Notes under the pieces: generated by a model
The model's database searches: none
What the model was told of the DNA's origin: nothing
The model's input: only the letters and a program-made list of their open reading frames with translations
NCBI RefSeq assembly: GCF_009870125.1
Contig: NC_046683.1
Span: 14,827,001 to 14,891,000 of the forward strand
From: Drosophila pseudoobscura
Taxonomy: Eukaryota > Arthropoda > Insecta > Diptera > Drosophilidae
Direction of reading: 5' to 3'
Length of the DNA stretch: 64,000 nt
Shown: in pieces, positions 56,720-64,000 of the stretch
Layout: every line of letters begins with the position of its first letter
How positions within the stretch are numbered: position 1 is the stretch's first letter
Translations under genes and position numbers: made by a program

Positions 56720-59700
56720 ACACAACCCGCCCATAGCAGCAGCAGCAGCTACCACAGCGGCAGCAACTACAACAACAACAGCAACAACAAAACAACAACA
56801 GCAGAACCAGAACAACATTATAAGACATCTTTAAGAAAAACAAAGTGGAATGCAGAGAGGCTCGTAAAATAAGGGAGAAAGATATGCTGGGGAGCAAAAT
56901 AAGAGGACAACAGCTTCTTGGATCATTCAATGGCCAAATAGTTGTGCAGAGGGGTTTTGATCATTGTGTTTTACACCTTAGAAATGATACAAATCTAAAT
57001 TCTTGTATGTTTTAAATTCGGGTTCCTTTCAATTAGTATTTTAACAAGTTATGGATATCAATTCTGCAAGAATCATTTGATTAAAGTGCCGACTTTTATC
57101 AATCGCTCAAAAGAGTAGCTCTCAATTAATTTTTAACAAATGAGAACGAGAAGTCAAGCATATTAAACACAAAACGAAAATCATTTAAGGGAAGGCGACA
57201 GTCAATAAAAGCGAACCCCAGGCCTCGATTCCATTCTCATCAAATGATCAAAACCACTGAAAACTATGCTCATAATGAAGCACCATAAACTCTTTAAACT
57301 TTCGAGGAACTCATTTGATGAGTTTCATGACCAATTTCGGGCTTTCCATCAGGAACTCTGAAATGGGGTTTTCTTACGAGCCTCCTGCGACTCATACTCA
57401 AAAACGTTCGATAGGAAATGAAACAAAAATATAGAGAGATATACAATACGGAAAATATTTGGCACTTAATGGTTCGGCTTAGCGAAAATGTATGCTATAT
57501 TTTAAGGAATATTGTCTGCGCGGCATAAAGATCCCTTCGCTCGCGGATCCATTTGGGCGAGCGCATGGGTTAAGAGCGGGGTCCAGAGCGTGGAAAGATA
57601 ATGTTAATGATGAACGAATACGAGTAATAATACAAATCAAATAAGTAATACGTTTTTTTTTTCGCGGGTCCACACACGTTTGTATAATAACTTATTTAAA
57701 TGCTGTAAAATGTAATTACTGAAACGACGAGAAGGAGTGTGGAACAATGAGAGATTCTAAAAGTGCAAGAGCCCCCAGAGAAATCGTGATAGTAGGGGCC
57801 TGCACAGACACACACACGCGCCTAACTGTAGCTCGATAGCTTGTATGTATTTTTTAATTATATTAATTAATTACACTTACACACACACACACTCGCTTGT
57901 TCACACCATACAGACACTGTAATTGTATTAGTTTCCATTCGATAACCCGTAAATCCGCAAGGAAAACAGTTTATAACATTGTTTACACAACACAAGAATG
58001 AGTGTATTTTGCTTTCATTAAATCGTAAGGCAACGTTTATGCAAACAAACAAAAACTATTTATACGAATCGATGTGAAACTAGAATACCACACAGGCCTG
58101 TATGTAAATGATCAGCTACCTGCCTATATACCCTTCATTAGTTTCGTTTATCTCCTCTGTAATTAATTTTAAACCTAAACCCTTCATTTTATTTTAGATT
58201 CAAGGCCGTTTCGGTCAAGAAATGCAAAGAGACATACACTTTTAAAATATGTTTTAATGAAGAATTTTAGGCGATCGCATCTAAGGCGATACTGAATCGA
58301 TCAGATATGTTTCTTCAATAAAATTCCGTTCAAGCTCTGTGTTCACATTTAAAATTCAGCAAGATAAAATCAAGTTAACAGAGCGAGATGCCTAGGGATG
58401 TGTTCCAAATTTCGATTACCCAGTTTTCAAGTTTATTGTTATTTTGTTTGGCAAAAGTTTTGTTTTATTCTTTGCCATATAGAAAATGTACTGAGTATAC
58501 GTCGTATCTTTTCTCCCGTTTCGATCCTCTTAGGGCATCTCTTGTCATCTCGCTCTATGCCGTGTGTAGTCAGAAACAACAACCACAAAAAAAACAACAA
58601 CAAAAAATAACAAGATTTGTGCTACAGAAACTATTTTTATGTATAAATAAAAAAATAATTATATAAAAAATATATTGTATAACATTATATACTATATGAA
58701 AAGCAAAAGCGAGATAAAATTACTGTACAAGCTAATTATTTAAACAAATTAAATGGCATTCGACATCCAAGAGAATCCCACATCCAGCACGAGTCTTTGG
58801 CTATCTACAAGTAAACATGGTACATGAACTAAACGACAAATTGTGTAAATTCGTTAAAAAAAAACAGCTAGGCATCATAACTGCGTTAAGAATAATGCAA
58901 TAAAAAACTAAAATAATATAAATAAAATTTTCCAAACACACAAAAAAATTAATATAAATCTTGCAATAGTTTTTCTTTATTATGCATAATAATTCAAACT
59001 GGGAAGAGCGTGGTAATTCTCTTTGCAAATAAAAAATATTTTGAATGCAAAAGGGATGAGCGTAAACTAAAGGGATTGACTGATATATTTACCATGTTCA
59101 CAACATTCAAACATTGTGCAATAAATTTTTGTATTTTAAATTCAGTTCGTTCAAAATATTCCTAAGATTTGAAGACTTTCCTCTTTTCATAATGTCTGTT
59201 GTTCTGGGTCAATCAAGCGCGATTTTAATTATTATTTTTTTTTAAATATCACATCTATATGTGATTTAATATGTGGTTTCAAAAAAATGAACTTTTCAAT
59301 ATTTGAGTAAAACAAATACAATTTTTAGTTACTTTTTTGTGTGCCAGATATTCAGTATTCTATAGTTAAACCAGTTTCCATAAATACAAATCCATTAAAA
59401 TTATATCCTTATAATTGGCCAAGCCTTAACTACAGCTGCTCCAATTACATTGCTTGTTTTATTCAATTGATCACAACGATTTTTTTTTTTTTAAATATTA
59501 AGTTTAGTATTTTCTTCATTTGATTCATTCACTTTTATTGATTCATTGGTTTTACTCACTTCATCAAAACGACTGACTGGCCGAATCGAATGTAACCCGC
59601 GAAAATCGAAGGAAATATTTATAGAAACTGGGTTGTTTGGGTTGGAAAGGAAAGGGCAGCCCCCAATTGTATCATTGATATCTGGGACTTTTATTAATGA

Positions 59701-60790
59701 TGAGCCGTTTCTCAGATGATAATCGCACTAAATGGGAGCAGGAGCCACAGACCTAAGAAAATAGTGCATACTCGTATGTATGACGTACATAAAATATTTC
59801 ACATATCATTGAAATTTTCATTTCGATAGTGATTTTCCCAAACGCTTCCTATATTCTCTATCACACTCACGCCTCTGGATATCTACCACTCCCTCTCTCC
59901 CGCTGTGAGGCTGTCCGAAGGTCTGAGAGGAACAGCTGGCTCTCTTCCTTCCAAGGATAACACTTTGCTTGACCTTTCTCTCTGTGTGTCAGGGTGCGTT
60001 GTGTGTGTGCGTGGGTTTGGGAGTGCGCGCGTGATAAATGATGACGCCAGTCTACCTCAGCCGCTGCTTTTTGTCAGCTTGCGCCACCCGTTTGATACTT
60101 ATTGTTTTAGCCCGTTTGCTTTGAGCCGGGCGACAGTTTGCCAAGTTTGCTTCAGCCACTCCCCGTCCATGTCCTTTTGCACGTGCTCATTTCGCTTATT
60201 GCCAGACCCAGAGCCAGCAGGGCCCGCACTGACTTAGCGCCTTTTCTGCCAGCCTCGATTTGGCTCACAATATATTGACATTGAGTTTGATTCCCTTTTT
60301 GATTTTGATGTGCCTGCCTGGCTGCCTTCCTTTGCACGTAGCTGCTGCAGCAGCAGCTGGCACTGCCTCAAGCGTTGCATGTTTCCTTATACCACCGTCT
60401 TATGAGATTTTTCCTCTGGATTTTGATTGATTCTGTAGTGCCAAACGTTGTCGGGGATTGTGTGCAACTTTATTTTAAAATTAAATATACATTCGACGGA
60501 AGCTACGACTTACTTTGAGCGCATTTAATCTAGGGGATAAAATATTAAATAAAACCTTTGAATTTCTACCTCTAATAAGCCGATCTGGCAAGTTTTGTAT
60601 CCGAATGGGATAACTGCATCATTTAGATGACATAGGGAAGACCACTATATTAAAATCGAATCGAATCGAATAATACTTCATTATTTTTTAAGATACTAAG
60701 GCCATGATGTGAGTAAAATATCGGACGACGACCAAAAAGTTTTTTTTTTAATTTTTAGAGATGTATTAAATTTATTTTATTTATACAACA
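56720..60790. other. 3' flank of Dlic and intergenic region
   Basis: Immediately downstream is a CAGCAGCAG-CAACAACAAC stretch (56738-56815), likely 3' UTR. AT-rich sequence follows with CA words near 57808 and 57877-57892, and T- and A-runs. Frames here have no support; no gene is seen. Confidence 0.45.
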
Positions 60791-60804
60791 CAAATTACTT
60801 CTTA

Positions 60805-61085
60805 AACCCGATACTCAATATATACATATATACATATATATACATACATATATTCTTGATCAGCATCAATAGCCGGGTCGAATGAGCCATGTTTGTCAGT
60901 CCCTATGAACGCTTCGTGATCTCACTGATAGCTCAAGATCGGATCATTAAGCTACGCTCCCGACATGTTCCGACACGTTTCTGTCTCTCTCGCACGCACT
61001 CTTTGTCATTCAATGTTAACGCCCTCGGCCGGAGGAGAGCCATACTGACTAAGTATCGGTATAAATGTAGAGTTGCGGTCGCAGC
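60805..61085 (+). mobile_element. DINE-1/INE-1-like (Helentron-type) repeat
   Basis: In forward orientation it shows ACCCGATACTCAATATATAC, a TACATATATACATA run, TTCTTGATCAGCATCAATAG, CCGGGTCGAATGAGCCATG, TTTGTCAGTCCCTATGAACG and GTGATCTCACTGATAGCTC. This follows the DINE-1 order. Its right part contains GCCGGAGGAGAGCCATACTG and ACTAAGTATCGG, shared inverted with the 26.2-kb fragment, and a GAGTTGCGGTC / GCAACTC pair. Diverged and non-coding. Confidence 0.7.
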
Positions 61086-61089
61086 AGCA

Positions 61090-63840
61090 ACTCACAACGT
61101 TCCTCCTCGTCTGGTTTTAAATATTTAAGATTTATTTAATTTTATTCATATTTGGTTTCTTCTACTTTATTTTATTTTTTATTGTGTTCATTTAATTTGA
61201 TTTGCATTTTTTATGGTAATTAAATTAGGCTTTTTTCATGCTTTGATTTTGATAGACAATGAATTTAATTGGAAAATAATTTATGCGCACACAGACAGCC
61301 GCAGCAGAAAAATGGTAAAAATATGTATTTATGTTACAGCAAATCAAATTTCATGCAATGTAATTAAGATTCTTTTTCGTTGCCGCCAGTTCTGTCGGAC
61401 ACAAATCTAATATTAATTAGGTATCCCCGAGAATTCAGATGGTTTCTCTTTTGGAAATTAATCGAACTAATTGAATTTGCATTAATTTTCCGCAGCAGCA
61501 GGACAGAGAGCGAAAAATAAATAATGAATATCCATAAAAACCGGAAAAGTACTGGAACAAGAAGAGCCACATTCATGAATTATTTATGAAGCATCACTTC
61601 TAGGTATGATGACTAGAGTTTTTTTGCTTTGGCCTCAAAGAACTCATGCTATTCCCATTATTCAATCAGTTTGTTAACAAATTAATCGACAATTTGCGGC
61701 TAATAAACAACATAAAGGCGAGAATATCACAAGCCATTATAGTAATATTCTAATGCAAGCTACCAGCCAGATTTTGCCACACACGAACAAGTTTTTCCGT
61801 ACCCAGTTTCATTTCTATAATGACAGCCTAATTGGAATTGGCATTTGATGGGTTGTGTAAATGGAATCTCTATGAGTGGGATCTGGTCTGTGGAAGGAAG
61901 TGGGGAGCGAGTGTAAAACTTTTGACAGCTTGCGGCCTTGCGGGTGCCGTCAAAACAACTTTCTGATGTGGAACCGAATAGACAAATAAAAAAGGAAAAA
62001 GCAAACAAGCGGAAACAAATAACGACACAGAAAGATGGGAAGGGAGAACACAATATAGAAATGGAATTTATCAATCTCAAATGGCGAAAGAAAAACCAAA
62101 AGTTAAAATGAATCCAGAACAAAAAAAATAAAGCAGCCATGGTTCCATCGGATGGCTTAGCGAATCTGTAAGCCTGGCAATAAATTGTGATATCAAAAAC
62201 CTTAATTCAAATTGAACTGATGGATATAATCGAAATATATTTATTGATCTCTGTCAAGCTTACATACCCTTATGTGTATGATTCTTCTCCTTCAGCACCA
62301 GCTTTCTCTGCGAAGAGCTTATTTGTTTTTATCGGAATGGTCTCCCATAACCCTTTGGGGTAGTATCGTAGTATCTGGATGAATTCCGACTTTATGCAAC
62401 ATATTGTTTTCAAAAAACATAAAAAACCTCACTTAAATTTGTTGGTTTTCTGTATTCTATTCGTAAATTCCTCCGCTCATACCTTCAGAGAGACCCCACC
62501 CATACTGGGATACCCCTACTCTACAGCGACTTCCTTTTCTTTCATTCTTCTCTTTTTAAGGCAAAGAGAAATGTGGGTTCCTCCCCAAGATCTTTGCAGA
62601 TGCCATTCAGATAGTTTCGGTTTTAAGTGAAGTAAAAATGAAAATACTCGTAGAATACAAATACGAGTACGGGCATCCGGAATGAGTTTCCACAAAATGG
62701 GCAGCCAACTAATTGCCGTTGGCCTTAATGGCTTTAATTGACAATTTTTGTCGGCCAACGGGCAAATGGCTCTCTCGGACAAGCAGCAAAGAAACAATTG
62801 AAATTTTACACAGAAAAGGCTAGCGAGCGAGCGAGCGAGGGAGGGGTGCGGGTGTCTTGAGAATAGATAAATGAAATTCTGTCTGTGGTCAAAGAGTGTC
62901 ATGTGCATTTGGGGGAGAACACTGCTGGCAATAACTTTATACAGTCCAAGCACAAGAAAACCAAATCATTAGTGTGTCCTGCTGTTCTTCTGTGCTGCCA
63001 TCCTTTGAGGCTGGCTGGCTGGCTGGCTGGCTCCTGGCACCACATTTGATTTTATTTGAGCTTTTTCCAAGTCCGAGTCCCTGTCTGTCCGTCCGGAAAC
63101 TCAATTTGTTAGACAAATGCGATAGAACAGAAGCAAGTAGTACGAGCAAGAGCAGACCGAGGCAACACAAAGACAAGACACAGCTTCAAGGACAAAGACA
63201 CATCCGCACTAGATATACATATATATGGACATATGTACATACATCCTTGGTCGTGCCTATTAAAGCTGCATCAACACTCTCCCTCAATGAACTCTCCCTC
63301 AATGAAACTGCAGCTTCAATTGATTTCAATTCAAAGATAACCGCACCAAAAAAGAACAAGTATAATTTCCGTATAAGAAATACCTGCCAGAAGGAATTTA
63401 TGCTTTAACACGAAAAACTTGCTTTATCGATTTTTGTTATCAAACAAGTTTTGACCATTTGTTTGATTGATTTGTTTCTGACCAGAAATAAATACACATA
63501 CAATTACATGGAATTCCCAAAATAAATAATAAATTACCAATGCTTTTGATGCCCCCACGGACTGATCGTTCCAAGAGACCTTCAAAGTTTGGGAATAATT
63601 TGAAAGACAAACAGTCGGACGGACAGAGATCGATTATGCTGTTGATGTTGATGTAAGTATTTTACCCATAGGGTAACTAAAATCCGATTCCGTGTTATTC
63701 CGACAAACAATTTGGTGCTAGGAAAACATTTTTTTTTATTCTGCAGAAAAGAGAGAAAAACTTCCACGAATATGTAAAATAATACACAAAATATCTAAAA
63801 ACCGCCTAAAAAATTTGCAAAAAAAAAAGATTTTAACAAT
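61090..63840. other. Intergenic region
   Basis: AT-rich. It holds a GAGCGAGCGAGC run (62823-62838) and GGCT repeats (63009-63032). Open frames near 62516-63408 show no family features. No gene is supported. Confidence 0.45.
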
Positions 63841-63850
63841 ACAAAATTGT

Positions 63851-64000
63851 CTACATTTTCTCTCCCATAGGTTTTATGATTATCTCGTGTACTTGGACAT
63901 GGGGGGGTGTGGCAACGGCATAGAGGACCGCCTGGGAAATGTCCTCCGAATGAAGCATGCGTCCGGTGACGTTCCTTATGCTATCCGGTAGAATCTCCGT
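63851..64000 (-). CDS. Short-chain dehydrogenase, 3' end only (partial)
   Basis: The last 49 codons and stop of a gene that continues beyond the window. The minus-strand sequence reads TEILPDSIRNVTGRMLHSED, then ISQAVLYAVATPPHVQVHEI and IIKPMGEKM. LYAVATPPHVQVHEIIIKP is the typical C-terminal signature of insect farnesol-dehydrogenase/DHRS11-like classical SDRs. The substrate cannot be stated from this piece. Confidence 0.8.
   Translation of the reverse strand, partial: TEILPDSIRNVTGRMLHSEDISQAVLYAVATPPHVQVHEIIIKPMGEKM

Noticed and set aside
63009-63032. GGCT repeat
   Set aside because: Simple microsatellite with no associated gene.
1-64000. LTR or retrovirus-like elements, CRISPR arrays, tRNA and rRNA genes
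   Set aside because: I looked for long direct terminal repeats, polymerase or integrase-like frames, spacer-repeat arrays and cloverleaf boxes and saw none.

Overview
The window is nuclear DNA of a fly of the genus Drosophila. It has short GT-AG introns, opa-type CAG repeats, TATA and DRE promoter elements, AAATATACC/GGTCACACTG promoter motifs and DINE-1-like repeats. The recognisable genes (Sptr, Es2, org-1, a bleomycin hydrolase, Dlic) are X-linked in D. melanogaster as I recall, so this is probably Muller element A. Two displaced partial copies of arrow, which lies on another arm in D. melanogaster, suggest a species other than D. melanogaster. An obscura-group fly is my guess, not something the sequence proves.

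Layout, left to right. At 0.6-1.35 kb lie two inverted fragments of an acidic, Nopp140-like sequence. At 1.5-3.4 kb are two small genes on the minus strand, at least one of them secreted. At 4.6-8.1 kb are two tandem sepiapterin-reductase-type genes: a paralogue that has lost its catalytic tyrosine, then Sptr. Es2 (DGCR14) converges on Sptr at 8.24-9.78 kb. At 10.4-11.8 kb is a decayed partial copy of arrow joined to a fragment with FAM21-like acidic motifs. A GPI-type Ly6/DUF753 gene (12.4-14.15 kb) and an intronless ubiquitin-like gene (15.2-15.9 kb) follow.

From 18.3 to 25.1 kb lies org-1, the Tbx1-type T-box gene, in seven coding exons with long introns. A gene-poor 8-kb stretch with DINE-1-like debris and microsatellites comes next. 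From 33.3 to 43.9 kb are a membrane RING protein, an unidentified two-exon gene, a bleomycin hydrolase and a PHD-like zinc-finger gene. Non-autonomous inverted-repeat elements lie between them at 34.3 and 40.9 kb.

At 44.5-46.8 kb is a second arrow copy, joined to a broken piece of an unidentified gene. It shares an internal deletion with the first copy. A Ly6 gene (47.0-47.6 kb) precedes Dlic (48.6-56.7 kb), whose 6-kb first intron holds an ARMC2-type gene on the opposite strand. The last 7 kb is mostly intergenic, ending in the 3' end of a short-chain dehydrogenase on the minus strand.

The genes do not form one pathway. The clearest functional grouping is the Sptr pair (pteridine and tetrahydrobiopterin synthesis). 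No tRNA, rRNA, CRISPR array, retrovirus-like or LTR element was recognised. The most unusual content is the pair of arrow copies, the tyrosine-less Sptr paralogue, the ARMC2 gene with its duplicated tail, and the inverted-repeat elements.
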